64,000 nucleotides of DNA from Sphingomonas sp. 8AM (GCF_902506455.1 NZ_LR733844.1:596315-660314), one strand, 5' to 3'. Shown: positions 16,783 through 26,180, counted from the stretch's first letter. Program-made: numbers and translations. Notes: generated from the sequence alone by a model not told the origin.

Positions 16783-17868
16783 ATGGCGGACGGGATAAGG
16801 ACCGCGCGCGGCTGGCTGCACGATCTGCCCGGCTGGTTGTCCAACATCTTCTATGTGGCAGCGGCGCTGGCGCTCGCGCTGGTGCTTCACCGCGTCGTCA
16901 TCTGGGTCGCACGCCGCGCCACCGCCGCCCGGCCCGACAGCGCCAGCGCGCTGTTCGTCGAGCGCATCCGCAAGCTGTTGCGCTGGCTGATGCTCGCCAT
17001 CGCGCTGGCGGCGGTACAGCCGGCGCTCGATCTCACCCGCGGTCAGGCGACCTTGTGGGGACGGCTCGCCGCGCTGCTGGTGCCCGGCCTGATGGGCTGG
17101 TGCGCGATCGTCGCGGTCGGGACGGTGACCGACGTGATGATCCGCCACGCCGACATCAGCGTCGCCGACAACCTGCGCGCGCGCCGCCGCCGTACCCGGC
17201 TCGGCATCTTCCAGCGGATCTTCGTCTCGGTCATCATGCTGGTCACGATCTGCACGATGCTGATGACCATCCCCAGCGTCCGCAGCCTCGGCGTCACGCT
17301 CGCCGCCTCGGCGGGTCTCGCCGGCCTCGCGGTCGGCGCCGCCGCGCAACCCGCGCTCAAGAACCTGATCGCCGGGTTCCAGATGATCTTCACCGAACCG
17401 ATCCGCATCGACGACGTCGTCATCATCGACAACGAATGGGGACGGATCGAGGAGATCCGGCTGACCTATGTCGTCGTCAAGATCTGGGACGAGCGCCGGC
17501 TGGTCGTCCCCGTCTCCAAATTCCTCGAACAGAGCTTCCAGAACTGGACCCGCCAGTCGAGCGCGTTGCTGGGCAGCGTCTTCTGGTATGTCGACGCCGA
17601 TGCCGACGTCGAGGCGCTGCGCGCGAAGCTGGGCGAGATCGTCACCGCCAATCCGCGCTGGGACGGTCGCTTCTGGAACCTGCAGGTTACCGACGTGAAG
17701 CCGGACGGCTCGGTCGAGTTGCGCGGGCTGATGACGGCCAAGGACGCCTCGACCGCGTTCGATCTGCGCTGCGACGTACGCGAGGCATTGATCGCCTACA
17801 TCCGCGCCGAACAGCCCGGCGCGCTGCTCCGCCGCCGCGCCTATGTCGCGCTCGAAAGCGCCGGATAG
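16783..17868 (+). CDS. Small-conductance mechanosensitive channel (MscS family)
   Basis: MscS-type channels release solutes on hypo-osmotic shock. The 361-aa protein has about five membrane helices. The pore-lining helix is GVTLAASAGLAGLAVGAAAQ, followed by the family signature ALKNLIAGFQMIFTEPIRID and the beta domain VVIIDNEWGRIEEIRLTYV with VVPVSKFLEQSFQNW. A C-terminal alpha/beta domain follows. The start at MADGIRTARG is preferred: the upstream extension to 16699 is Pro/Thr-rich and unlike the family. The 3' end overlaps that of the convergent diguanylate cyclase by 28 nt. A link to the nearby trehalose operon through osmotic stress is only circumstantial. Confidence 0.85.
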   Translation: MADGIRTARGWLHDLPGWLSNIFYVAAALALALVLHRVVIWVARRATAARPDSASALFVERIRKLLRWLMLAIALAAVQPALDLTRGQATLWGRLAALLVPGLMGWCAIVAVGTVTDVMIRHADISVADNLRARRRRTRLGIFQRIFVSVIMLVTICTMLMTIPSVRSLGVTLAASAGLAGLAVGAAAQPALKNLIAGFQMIFTEPIRIDDVVIIDNEWGRIEEIRLTYVVVKIWDERRLVVPVSKFLEQSFQNWTRQSSALLGSVFWYVDADADVEALRAKLGEIVTANPRWDGRFWNLQVTDVKPDGSVELRGLMTAKDASTAFDLRCDVREALIAYIRAEQPGALLRRRAYVALESAG

Positions 17869-19004
17869 ATGCGGTCGCGCCCGGCCTGCTTGGCCTCATA
17901 GGCCTGGTGATCGGCGCGATCGAGCAACGTTCCCAGCGTATCGTGCGGACGAAGCTCGGCGACGCCGCCACTGACCGTGACCGCCGGCAGCCGCGGCTCG
18001 AGCCGTGCGATCGCGGCGCGGATCGCTTCGGCGACCAGCGCTGCGCCGTGCTGGTCGGTGCCGCGCAGCAGCGCGACGAACTCCTCCCCGCCCAGGCGCG
18101 CGACCAGCGCGTCGGGCGGCACCGCCCCGCGCAGCGCCTGCGCCACCGCGTGCAGCACGGCGTCGCCGGTGGCGTGCCCGAAGCCGTCGTTGATGCCCTT
18201 GAAGTGATCGAGGTCGAGCATGATCGCGCTTACCGCCTGCCCGTCCCGCCGTGCCGTACCGATCAGTGCGGCCGCGTGGCGCTCGAACCCGCGCCGATTG
18301 GCGATGCCGGTAAGCAGGTCGGTCTCGGCCTCGATCCGCGTCGACCACAGCACGGCGCGCACGATCATCAGCAACACCGCCAGCGCGGCGGCGATGGTCA
18401 GCAATCCCCCCACGGCCTGCGAGAACAAGGCGTAGGAGCTCGCCGCATAGTCGCGCATCGTCGCGCCCGAGCCGAAGGCGGCGGCAAAGAACGGCTTGAC
18501 CAGAAAATAGCTGACGGAGATCGCGAGGACGACGCCCAGCGCCGCCCACCACGGATCACGCCGCTCGCGCACGGCGGCGACCGCCATCGCCGTGCACAGC
18601 AACAGCATCGAATAGAACGGGAATTGGTAGACGAGGCCGTAACCGATCGTGTTGCGCGCGCCGTCGTCCAGCATCGCGCGCCCGACGAGGGCCAGCACGA
18701 CGATGGTCGGCGTCACCACGCGCGGCGGCGACCGTCCCGACAGTGCGGACACGCCGTGCGTGAAGCACAGCATCGACAGCACCAGCGCCAGATAACTGCT
18801 GGCATTGAACAAGGCCGGGGTGGAAGCGAATCGCACGCCCAATTCGCTGAGCGGCGACAGCAGTCCGATCGAATAAGTGGCGCAGAACCAGCCGATCGCG
18901 CGATGCTGCGGATAGGAGGCGCGCAGCACCGCGAAAGTGGCCGCGAACATCATCGCGACACAGCCATTCACTATCAAGGCATAAACCGCACCACTCACAC
19001 GCAC
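17841..19004 (-). CDS. Membrane-bound diguanylate cyclase (GGDEF)
   Basis: This is a 387-aa c-di-GMP synthase. The N-terminal half has about six membrane helices (for example VYALIVNGCVAMMFAATFAV and AVGGLLTIAAALAVLLMIV). The GGDEF domain begins at DLLTGIANRRGFERHA, contains MLDLDHFKGINDGFGHATGD, and the catalytic motif is GGEEF (ARLGGEEFVALL). The four residues at the usual inhibitory RxxD site read VPPD, so the arginine is missing and product feedback is probably lost. Sensory input is presumably through the membrane domain; no known sensor family was recognised. Confidence 0.9.
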   Translation of the reverse strand: MRVSGAVYALIVNGCVAMMFAATFAVLRASYPQHRAIGWFCATYSIGLLSPLSELGVRFASTPALFNASSYLALVLSMLCFTHGVSALSGRSPPRVVTPTIVVLALVGRAMLDDGARNTIGYGLVYQFPFYSMLLLCTAMAVAAVRERRDPWWAALGVVLAISVSYFLVKPFFAAAFGSGATMRDYAASSYALFSQAVGGLLTIAAALAVLLMIVRAVLWSTRIEAETDLLTGIANRRGFERHAAALIGTARRDGQAVSAIMLDLDHFKGINDGFGHATGDAVLHAVAQALRGAVPPDALVARLGGEEFVALLRGTDQHGAALVAEAIRAAIARLEPRLPAVTVSGGVAELRPHDTLGTLLDRADHQAYEAKQAGRDRIYPALSSAT

Positions 19005-19093
19005 GCACCACTATGATTTCCGGTTAGCAGCCCGTGCTATGAAGATGCTGCGGCAGCAACCGGAACGCCATCCCTGATGCAGGTTTATTTTGA

Positions 19094-20488
19094 TCAGCCG
19101 CCTGCATCGGCAGGAATTTTGCTCCGTTCGAGCGCGGTGAGGAAAGTTTGTGCCCACCAGGTGACATCCTGCGCCTGCACCCCGGCCATCAGCTTTTCCC
19201 AGCGCCGCACTCGTTCGTCGCGCGGCATCCGCAGCGCCTGACAGATCGCATCCGACACTTCCTCGGCGCTGTACGGGTTGACCAGCAGCGCGTCGCCCAT
19301 CTGCTCGGCCGCTCCCGCAAAGCGCGACAGCACCAGCACGCCGGGGTCCTCGGGGTCCTGCGCCGCGACATATTCCTTGGCGACCAGATTCATCCCGTCG
19401 CGCAACGGCGTCACCAGCCCGATCTTCGCGGCGCGATAGATGCCGGCGAGATGATCGCGCGGATAGCCCTGGTTGACGTAACGGATCGGCACCCAGTCGA
19501 CATCGGCATAGGCACCGTTGATCCGCCCCGACAGCCCTTCCAGCGATTGCCGGATGCGCTGATAGCTCTCCACCGACACGCGGCTCGGCGGCGCGATCTG
19601 GAGCAGGAACACTTCCTTGCGCTCCTCGGGATGCTCGTTGAGGAACCGTTCGTAGCCGAGGAAACGCTCCTCCAGCCCCTTGGAATAATCGAGCCGGTCG
19701 ACGCCGACGATCATGTCGCGCCCGTCGGCGCTGTCGCGCATCCGGCGATAGGCGAGCCGCGCCGGCACGCTCTTCGACATTTCGGCGAACTCAACCGCGT
19801 CGATCCCGATCGGGCAGGCGATCAGCTCGACCTGCCGGTCGCCGAGCCGCGCGATATTGTTCTCGATCGTCGCGCCCATATCGTGCCGCGCAAAGTCGCA
19901 GAACGACTCCAGCCATTCCTCGGTGTGGAAGCCGATCAGGTCATAGGCGAACAGTGACTCGCCCAGCTCGCGCGCGTTGGGCAGCGTCCCCAGCAGCCGA
20001 CGCGGCGGCCACGGGATGTGCAGGAAGAAGCCGATCCGGTTGTTCAAGCCCCGCGCGCGCAGCTCGGCGCCCAACGGAAACATGTGATAATCCTGGATCC
20101 ACACCACATCGTCCGGCTCGATCAGCGGACGAACCGTGTCCGCGAACCGCTGATTGGTGCGCTTGTAGCCGCCCGCGAAATCACGCTCATATTCGGCCAG
20201 ATCGATGCGATAATGGAACAGCGGCCACAGCGTCCGGTTGGCGTAGCCGTCATAATATTCCTGAACGTCCTGCTCTTCCAGGTCGACCGTCGCGGTGGTC
20301 ACGCCGCTGTTGCGCTGGAAGTTGATATGGCCGCTGAACTGATCGGTCTGCTCCCCCGACCAGCCGAACCACATGCCGCCGCGATCGCGCAGCGCGGCGG
20401 CAAGCGCGACCGCCAGCCCTCCCTGTGCGCCGGCGGTCGAGCCCGTGGGCGCGGTGACGCGGTTGGAGATGACGATCAGGCGATTCAA
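19094..20488 (-). CDS. otsA: Alpha,alpha-trehalose-phosphate synthase
   Basis: OtsA (GT20) joins UDP-glucose and glucose-6-phosphate to trehalose-6-phosphate. The 464-aa protein shows RLIVISNRV at the N-terminus, GGLAVALAAALR, the acceptor-site WPLFHYR, VVWIQDYHMFPLG, HIPWPP, VGVDRLDYSKGLEERF (UDP-glucose and phosphate contacts) and LRDGMNLVAKEYVA. It is the last gene of the trehalose operon; its ATG overlaps the GH15 stop by 4 nt. Confidence 0.94.
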   Translation of the reverse strand: MNRLIVISNRVTAPTGSTAGAQGGLAVALAAALRDRGGMWFGWSGEQTDQFSGHINFQRNSGVTTATVDLEEQDVQEYYDGYANRTLWPLFHYRIDLAEYERDFAGGYKRTNQRFADTVRPLIEPDDVVWIQDYHMFPLGAELRARGLNNRIGFFLHIPWPPRRLLGTLPNARELGESLFAYDLIGFHTEEWLESFCDFARHDMGATIENNIARLGDRQVELIACPIGIDAVEFAEMSKSVPARLAYRRMRDSADGRDMIVGVDRLDYSKGLEERFLGYERFLNEHPEERKEVFLLQIAPPSRVSVESYQRIRQSLEGLSGRINGAYADVDWVPIRYVNQGYPRDHLAGIYRAAKIGLVTPLRDGMNLVAKEYVAAQDPEDPGVLVLSRFAGAAEQMGDALLVNPYSAEEVSDAICQALRMPRDERVRRWEKLMAGVQAQDVTWWAQTFLTALERSKIPADAGG

Positions 20489-22266
20489 CGGATACTACTC
20501 CACGGTTTACTGAGCATGGCGGCGCAATTGATCATCCCGACCAACGAATAGGTCTGCGGATAATTTCCCCACAATTCGCCGCTTTGCGGATCGATGTCCT
20601 CCGACAGCAGCCCGGCGGCGGTGCAGCGCGACAGCATTTCCTCGAACAGCGCGCGGGCCTCGTCGCTGCGTCCGGTCATGAACAACGCCTCGATCAGCCA
20701 GAAGGTGCAGACGTTGAACGCCGTCTCCGGCAGCCCGAAATCGTCCTCGGTATCGTAGCGCAGCATCGTCGAGCCGCGCCGCAACCCCTTCTCGATCGCC
20801 ACCAACGTATCGAGGAAGCGCGGATCGTCCGCTTCCAGAAAGCGCAGGTCGAGCAGTTGCAGCACGCTGGCGTCGAGATCGTCGCCCGCGAAGGTCGCCG
20901 ACATCCGCCGCGTATCCTCGCGCCACGCCGCGCTCTCGATCCGCTCGCGGATCACCTGCGCGCGCTCCGACCAGAGCGCCTCGCGCTCCGGCAGCTTCAG
21001 CCGCTCGGCGGCATTGGCGAGCCGGTCACACGCCGCCCAGCACATCGCACTTGAATAGGTATGGACGCTCTGCCGCGTGCGCAGCTCCCACAGCCCGGCG
21101 TCGGGCTGGTCGTAATAGGCCCAGGCGCGTTCGCCGACCCGCTCCAGCGCTTCGAAATCCTCGACCCCGCTCTTGCGGAACAGCCGGTCGTCGAAGAAGG
21201 CATGGACCGAGCACAACACGATCTGGCCATAAGCGTCGTGCTGGATCTGCTCGGCGGCCTGATTGCCGACGCGCACCGGACCCATCCCGCGATAGCCCGT
21301 CAGCGATTCCTCGATCCGCTCGGGTAGCTGCGCTTCGCCCAGCACGCCGTACAGCGGCTGGATATGCCCGCCGCGCGCGCCGTCGACGATGTTGCGGAGA
21401 TAGCCGAGATAGCCCTCCAGCACGTCGAGCGCGCCGAGCCGGTTGAGCGCCTGCACCGTATAATAAGCGTCGCGGATCCAGCAGTAGCGATAGTCCCAGT
21501 TGCGCTGCGACCCGGCATGTTCGGGCACCGACGTGGTCAGCGCCGCGACAATCGCGCCGGTTTCCTCATGCTGGCAGAGTTTCAGCGTGATCGCGCAGCG
21601 GATCACCACTTCCTGCCACTCCAGCGGCACCGCCAGCCCGCGCACCCAGCCCTGCCATTCCTGCGTCGTGCGATACAGCATCAGGTCGACGGTGCTGGCG
21701 AGATCGCCCTGGAAGCTCTCGTCCGGGCCGAGGAAGAAATGCAGCGGCCGCTCGACGCGGAAGGAATGTTCGCCCTGCACCATCGCGATCGGCGCGGTGG
21801 TGGTCAGCCGCAGCGCGATCGTGTCCATTAGCAACCGCAGATGGTTCGACCCGCCGATCTGCTCGCGGCATCCCCCGCCCCAGCCGCACGTCGGGCGCAG
21901 CGCGATGCGGACGCGCGGACTGCCCGCGATTGGCCGCACGATCCGCGCGAACGCCACCGGGCGATAGGTGCGCCCCTCGCGCTGGAAACGCGGGCAGAAG
22001 TCGATCACCTCGATCGCGCCGCCGTGTGAATCGCGGTGCGTGGTGACGAGGATCGGGGTGTTGCGGATATAAGCCTGCTCGATCGACACGCTGTCTTCGA
22101 GACAAATGCCCCAATAGCCGGTATCCGGCTGCTCGCCGCCCAGCAGCGCGGAGAAGAGCGGGTCGCCGTCGACGCGCGGCACGCAGCCCCAGACGAACCG
22201 TCCCTCGCGATCGACCAGCGCACTCACCTGGCAATTGCCGATCGGCCACAGATCCAGCGTCGTCAT
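20485..22266 (-). CDS. Glycoside hydrolase family 15 protein (possible trehalase)
   Basis: This 593-aa protein has the full GH15 (alpha/alpha)6-barrel architecture. An N-terminal beta-sandwich starts MTTLDLWPIGNCQVSALVD and contains FVWGCVPRVDGDPLFSALL. The barrel has RNWDYRYCWIRDAYYTVQAL (the acid-carrying region), GYRGMGPVRVGNQAAEQIQHD (the general-base region is normally followed by QxxQ) and CTFWLIEALFMTGRSDEA. GH15 enzymes include glucoamylases and bacterial trehalases. Sitting between otsB and otsA with 4-nt overlaps on both sides, trehalose or a trehalose-derived glucoside is the likely substrate. Confidence 0.88.
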   Translation of the reverse strand: MTTLDLWPIGNCQVSALVDREGRFVWGCVPRVDGDPLFSALLGGEQPDTGYWGICLEDSVSIEQAYIRNTPILVTTHRDSHGGAIEVIDFCPRFQREGRTYRPVAFARIVRPIAGSPRVRIALRPTCGWGGGCREQIGGSNHLRLLMDTIALRLTTTAPIAMVQGEHSFRVERPLHFFLGPDESFQGDLASTVDLMLYRTTQEWQGWVRGLAVPLEWQEVVIRCAITLKLCQHEETGAIVAALTTSVPEHAGSQRNWDYRYCWIRDAYYTVQALNRLGALDVLEGYLGYLRNIVDGARGGHIQPLYGVLGEAQLPERIEESLTGYRGMGPVRVGNQAAEQIQHDAYGQIVLCSVHAFFDDRLFRKSGVEDFEALERVGERAWAYYDQPDAGLWELRTRQSVHTYSSAMCWAACDRLANAAERLKLPEREALWSERAQVIRERIESAAWREDTRRMSATFAGDDLDASVLQLLDLRFLEADDPRFLDTLVAIEKGLRRGSTMLRYDTEDDFGLPETAFNVCTFWLIEALFMTGRSDEARALFEEMLSRCTAAGLLSEDIDPQSGELWGNYPQTYSLVGMINCAAMLSKPWSSIR

Positions 22267-23006
22267 GTCTTCTCCCTGCATGCGGCATCGAGCCACGCGA
22301 GCACGTCGGCGACGCCCTCGACCCGGTAAGTGGCGGCAGTGTCCCGTGCCGGGCCGACCAGCACGCCGGCACCGCCCAGTGCGGCGGCCGCGGCGAAGCC
22401 GGCCTCGTCGGTCACGTCGTCCCCCACGAACACAGGAACCGTGCGCTGCCGTAACGGTTCCCGCATCAACAGCTCGACCGCCGCGCCCTTGTCGCGCCCG
22501 GCCATCCGCAGCTCGACCACCATCTTGCCGTGCTGAAGGTGCAGGTCGTGGACGGTGGCGAGCTGCTCGGCCAGCGCGGTCATTGCTTCACCTGCCTCGG
22601 GCGCACCGCGGAAATGCAGCCCGACGCCGAACGGCTTGTCCTCGATCAGCGTACCGGGATGATCGGCCGCGAACGCCTGCGCCTCGGCCAGCGCGGCATC
22701 GAGCGCGGCCGAGCGGTCCGGCGCAGTGATGCTGCCGTCCGGCGCGGCGACTTCGAGCCCGTGGCTACCCGCGATCGGCAGCGCGGCGGGCGCAACCAGC
22801 GCGCTGATCTCCTGCACCGGCCGCCCGCTGACGATCGCGACGCCGCCGGGCATGGCAGTACCCAGCCGCGCCAGCAACGTCGCCAGTCCGTCCGCCACCT
22901 CCACCCCGTCCGGCGTCTCGGCGATCTCGACCAGCGTCCCGTCAAAGTCGAGGAACAGGCTGGCGTCGGTCAACAGCGAAGGCGGCGGCGGCACGAGGTC
23001 GGTCAT
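22263..23006 (-). CDS. otsB: Trehalose-6-phosphate phosphatase
   Basis: OtsB dephosphorylates trehalose-6-phosphate. The 247-aa HAD hydrolase has motif I DFDGTLVEI (nucleophile Asp), SGRPVQEI, the cap-domain segment EDKPFGVGLHFRGAPEAG, and motif IV FVGDDVTDEAGF. The start at MTDLVPPPPS is selected by length and by the motif I position. It heads the otsB-GH15-otsA unit; its stop overlaps the GH15 ATG. The lipoprotein gene immediately upstream (47 nt) may belong to the same transcript. Confidence 0.93.
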   Translation of the reverse strand: MTDLVPPPPSLLTDASLFLDFDGTLVEIAETPDGVEVADGLATLLARLGTAMPGGVAIVSGRPVQEISALVAPAALPIAGSHGLEVAAPDGSITAPDRSAALDAALAEAQAFAADHPGTLIEDKPFGVGLHFRGAPEAGEAMTALAEQLATVHDLHLQHGKMVVELRMAGRDKGAAVELLMREPLRQRTVPVFVGDDVTDEAGFAAAAALGGAGVLVGPARDTAATYRVEGVADVLAWLDAACREKT

Positions 23007-23053
23007 GCACGCTGAAACCCGGCGCGCGCCATTTCGATGCAAGCGCGCAACGA

Positions 23054-23686
23054 TTACCCGGTCGCCGCGACGCGCACCAACGCACCTGACTGCCAGCGAT
23101 CGTACGCGGTGAAGAAATCGGTGAAGGGAGCCTCCAAAGTCGGCAACCGCTGCGCCGCGAACGTGGGTATTTCCGAGGCGGGTATGCTCCCCACGGACGC
23201 CAAAGCGTCACGCGCAGCGCTGCAGAATCCGGCGTGCGCGAAATCCTGTGCGAAGAAATTGTACAGCCGCGTCATCTGGTCGTCGAACGCATCCTCCCAC
23301 TGCGTCCCGCGGGTGGCGCGATATTCCTGCTGCAACGCCGTCTGCGCCGCCGCCAGTTCGGCTTTGCGCGCGGTCAGCATCGCATTGTATTCATTGACCA
23401 TCACCGCCTGATCCGCGCCATGGCACGCCAGCACCGCGACGTTGAGCGCGGCACGCAGATGCCAGATACGCCCCGCCGCCGACAGTCCGACATTCGGCGT
23501 CGCCCACCGCCCGTCCGCCAGCCGCACCGGTATCCGCATCCCCGCCCGCGCGCCCGCCGGCATCGGCGCAAGCGCCATCTTCACAATGGGTTGCGACGGG
23601 GGCGACGGCGCCGCGGGAGGCGGCGTGCGCGAGCAGGCGGCAGCAAAGAGCGACGCCGCCCCGACGGCGAACAGGCGCAGGCGCAT
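23054..23686 (-). CDS. Predicted lipoprotein of unknown function
   Basis: This 210-aa protein has signal MRLRLFAVGAASLFAAAC with a lipobox ending in cysteine and a Pro-rich tether. The body is helical. It contains WHLRAALNVAVLACHGAD and MVNEYNAMLTARKAELAAAQ followed by YNFFAQDFAHAGFC, with two cysteines that might pair. The family is not recognised; the LRAALNVAALxC...NxYNxxL pattern is common in uncharacterised sphingomonad exported proteins. It precedes otsB by 47 nt on the same strand. Confidence 0.6.
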   Translation of the reverse strand: MRLRLFAVGAASLFAAACSRTPPPAAPSPPSQPIVKMALAPMPAGARAGMRIPVRLADGRWATPNVGLSAAGRIWHLRAALNVAVLACHGADQAVMVNEYNAMLTARKAELAAAQTALQQEYRATRGTQWEDAFDDQMTRLYNFFAQDFAHAGFCSAARDALASVGSIPASEIPTFAAQRLPTLEAPFTDFFTAYDRWQSGALVRVAATG

Positions 23687-23818
23687 CGTAAAACCCCTTT
23701 TCGAACGCGACCTTGCCGCGTTCCCATTGCAGGACGCAGCGCGAAAGAGTCGAGCTGCCACGCCGTGCGTCAGACGGGGCGAGGCGAGTCGAAGCCGCCT
23801 CTCCGTGCAGCCGCTCTC

Positions 23819-24880
23819 CTAACCCGCCCGTTTTTCAAACGCCTGCGCCGCTTCCGCCAGCAGCGCCGCGATGATGTCGGCGATCGGCTCTTCCTTCGTC
23901 ACCATCCCGACCGATTGCCCGGCCATCACACTGCCATGCTCGACATCGCCGTCGATCACCGCACGCCGCAACGCCCCGGCCCAGTAATGTTCGATCTGCA
24001 ACTGCGCCTCGGCCATCGCGACGCTGCCCTCGTCCAGCGCCTGCGCCACCTCGCGCTGACGCGTCGTAAACAATTCACCGCCGGCGTTTTTCAGCGCGCG
24101 GACCGGGATCACCGGCAGCCGCGGGTCGAGCTGGACGCTCGCCACCGCGTCGCGCGCCGAGGCGCGGATGAACGCCTTCTTGAAATTGGCGTGCGCAATG
24201 CTCTCGCTCGCACAGACGAACCGCGTGCCGAGCTGCACCCCCGCCGCGCCCATGTCGAGATAGCCGGCGATCGCCTCGCCGCGCCCGATCCCGCCCGCGA
24301 CGAACACCGGCACCACCTCGGCGAGTTCCGGCAGCATCTCCTGCGCCAGCACGCTGGTCGAGACCGGGCCGATGTGCCCGCCCGCCTCCATCCCTTCGAT
24401 CACCAGGGCGTCGACGCCCGAGCGCACCAGCTTCTTGGCCAGCGCCAGCGTCGGCGCAAAGCAGATCACCTTCGCCCCGCTCGCCTTGATCGCCTCCAGC
24501 GAACCTTTCGGCGGCAGCCCGCCCGCCAGCACGACATGCCCGACCTCGTGCGTCGCGCAGACCTCGATCAGCGCGGTCAGGTCGGGGTGCATCGTGATCA
24601 GGTTCACCCCGAACGGCTTGTCGGTCATCGCCTTGGTCGCGGCGATCTCGGCATCGAGTAGCGCCGGCGTCATCGCCCCGCACGCGATCACCCCGAAACC
24701 GCCCGCGTTCGACATCGCCGACACGAGGTGCCGCTCGGACACCCACGACATCGCGCCGGCCATGATCGCCACCTCGCTGCCGAGGAAGGACGCGCCGCGT
24801 TCCATGCGGGCGGCGAGCCGCTTTTCACCGGACGTGGAGGCGGAAACGGCCGGCACGGCGGCGGTCAGGGTGTCAGTCAT
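23819..24880 (-). CDS. Nitronate monooxygenase-like flavoprotein
   Basis: This 353-aa TIM-barrel flavoprotein belongs to the nitronate monooxygenase/2-nitropropane dioxygenase family. Recognisable are IMAGAMSWVSERHLVSAMSN (N-terminal FMN site), GGFGVIACGAMTP, VIEGMEAGGHIGP (the GxxAGGHxG substrate loop), FVAGGIGRGEAIAGYLDMGA and GVQLGTRFVCASES (phosphate binding). Related family members are FabK-type enoyl-ACP reductases, which share the fold; the EAGGHIGP motif is common to both, so the reaction is not certain. It is probably a separate transcript. Confidence 0.8.
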   Translation of the reverse strand: MTDTLTAAVPAVSASTSGEKRLAARMERGASFLGSEVAIMAGAMSWVSERHLVSAMSNAGGFGVIACGAMTPALLDAEIAATKAMTDKPFGVNLITMHPDLTALIEVCATHEVGHVVLAGGLPPKGSLEAIKASGAKVICFAPTLALAKKLVRSGVDALVIEGMEAGGHIGPVSTSVLAQEMLPELAEVVPVFVAGGIGRGEAIAGYLDMGAAGVQLGTRFVCASESIAHANFKKAFIRASARDAVASVQLDPRLPVIPVRALKNAGGELFTTRQREVAQALDEGSVAMAEAQLQIEHYWAGALRRAVIDGDVEHGSVMAGQSVGMVTKEEPIADIIAALLAEAAQAFEKRAG

Positions 24881-25053
24881 CGCGTCTGACTAGGCGGGGT
24901 GCGAACCTGTGGCAACACAGGCGGTCGGCCAGTGCCGCCGCAATCGTTTCCACTGATCGAAAATTTGCGCGATGAACGCCAGCAATCCGTCCTTTTCCAC
25001 GGACCACAGCTGTGTCACCTTCGGTTCATAAAAGTAAGGATGAGGACCCTGAA

Positions 25054-25173
25054 ATGATCGCCGGCTATAATTTCTCGTCGCGCCGCCGCTTCGCCACGCT
25101 GGCGGGTCTCGCGGTAGTGAGCTGGGGCGTGATCGCGGTCACGATCGACGCGATGGTGCGGCTGACGCACTGA
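25054..25173 (+). CDS. Putative 39-aa single-span membrane microprotein
   Basis: A short frame starting ATG ATC GCC GGC encodes 39 residues. A basic N-terminus (SSRRRF) is followed by one hydrophobic span (ATLAGLAVVSWGVIAVTID) and a short tail ending RLTH. AAGGATGAGG about 12 nt upstream could serve as a ribosome-binding site, though spacing is long. The orientation (positive inside) is sensible for a small inner-membrane protein. It stands alone between the divergent nitronate-monooxygenase gene and the LpxH-like gene. No homology is claimed. Confidence 0.4.
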   Translation: MIAGYNFSSRRRFATLAGLAVVSWGVIAVTIDAMVRLTH

Positions 25174-25268
25174 CGCGGAAACGTCACCGATCGGCCATAC
25201 CGCCGTCACTGCGGCGAGACGGGCGAGTCACATGACGGCGGTATATCGGTGGCGAGGGAGAGCCGCTC

Positions 25269-26180
25269 ATGCCGCCGATCGCCGCCACGCTTGCCTCCAC
25301 GTCAGGGCCGCTCGCCCTGACTGCTGGGTACATCGCCGACGTCACCGATCTGTTCGATGTCGCGCACTCGCGCCCACATCGGCCGGAGGAGCCGGTCGGA
25401 GAGCGCCGTCGCTATCGCACCGTCTGGATCAGCGACGTCCACCTCGGAACCCGCGGCTGCAATGCGGACATGCTGATCGACTTTCTCGATCATGTAGACA
25501 GCGAGACCATGTATCTGGTCGGCGATATCGTCGACGGCTGGCAACTCAAGAAGCGCTTCTACTGGCCGGCTGCGCACAACGACGTGATCTGGCGGCTGAT
25601 GAAGCGCGCGCGGCGCGGCACGCGGATGATCTACATCCCCGGCAACCATGACGAAATGTTCCGCCAGTTCGCCGGACTCGACTTCGGCGGGATCAAGATT
25701 CGCCGCAAGGCGATCCACGAAACCGCCGACGGTCGTCGCCTGCTGGTCCTGCACGGCGACGAGTTCGACGCGATCACCCTGTCACATCGGTGGCTCGCAC
25801 ATGTCGGCGACGCCGCCTACAGCGCCTTGATGACGGTGAACCGCGCGGTCAGTGCGGTGCGCCGCCAGTTCGGGATGCCGTACTGGTCACTCAGCAAGCA
25901 CGCCAAGGCGAAGGTCAAGAACGCCGTCGCGTTCATTTCGCGCTTCGAGGAGATCGTCGCAGAGGCGGCGGGCAGCCGCGGGGTTGACGGCGTCGTCTGT
26001 GGTCACATCCACACCGCCGAAATGCGTAACATCGCCGGAGTCGCTTATTACAACGATGGCGATTGGGTGGAGGGGTGCAACGCCCTGGTCGAGCATTTCG
26101 ACGGCACGATGGAGATCCTGAATTGGGGGGACGAGATCGCGCGTCGCGACGTCCCCGCCGTCACCGCGCTCGCCGCCTGA
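25269..26180 (+). CDS. LpxH-like UDP-2,3-diacylglucosamine diphosphatase family protein
   Basis: This 303-aa calcineurin-like metallophosphoesterase has all metal-binding motifs: SDVHLG (Asp56, His58), VGDIVDGW (Asp86, Asp89), GNHDE (residues 135-139), a conserved LHGDEFD, and GHIHTAEM near the C-terminus. This is the LpxH branch whose members cleave UDP-diacylglucosamine to lipid X. Alphaproteobacteria usually use LpxI for that step, so this homolog may act on another nucleotide-linked or phosphorylated lipid. It is followed after 4 nt by a glycosyltransferase gene, supporting a job in envelope glycolipid synthesis. Confidence 0.8.
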   Translation: MPPIAATLASTSGPLALTAGYIADVTDLFDVAHSRPHRPEEPVGERRRYRTVWISDVHLGTRGCNADMLIDFLDHVDSETMYLVGDIVDGWQLKKRFYWPAAHNDVIWRLMKRARRGTRMIYIPGNHDEMFRQFAGLDFGGIKIRRKAIHETADGRRLLVLHGDEFDAITLSHRWLAHVGDAAYSALMTVNRAVSAVRRQFGMPYWSLSKHAKAKVKNAVAFISRFEEIVAEAAGSRGVDGVVCGHIHTAEMRNIAGVAYYNDGDWVEGCNALVEHFDGTMEILNWGDEIARRDVPAVTALAA

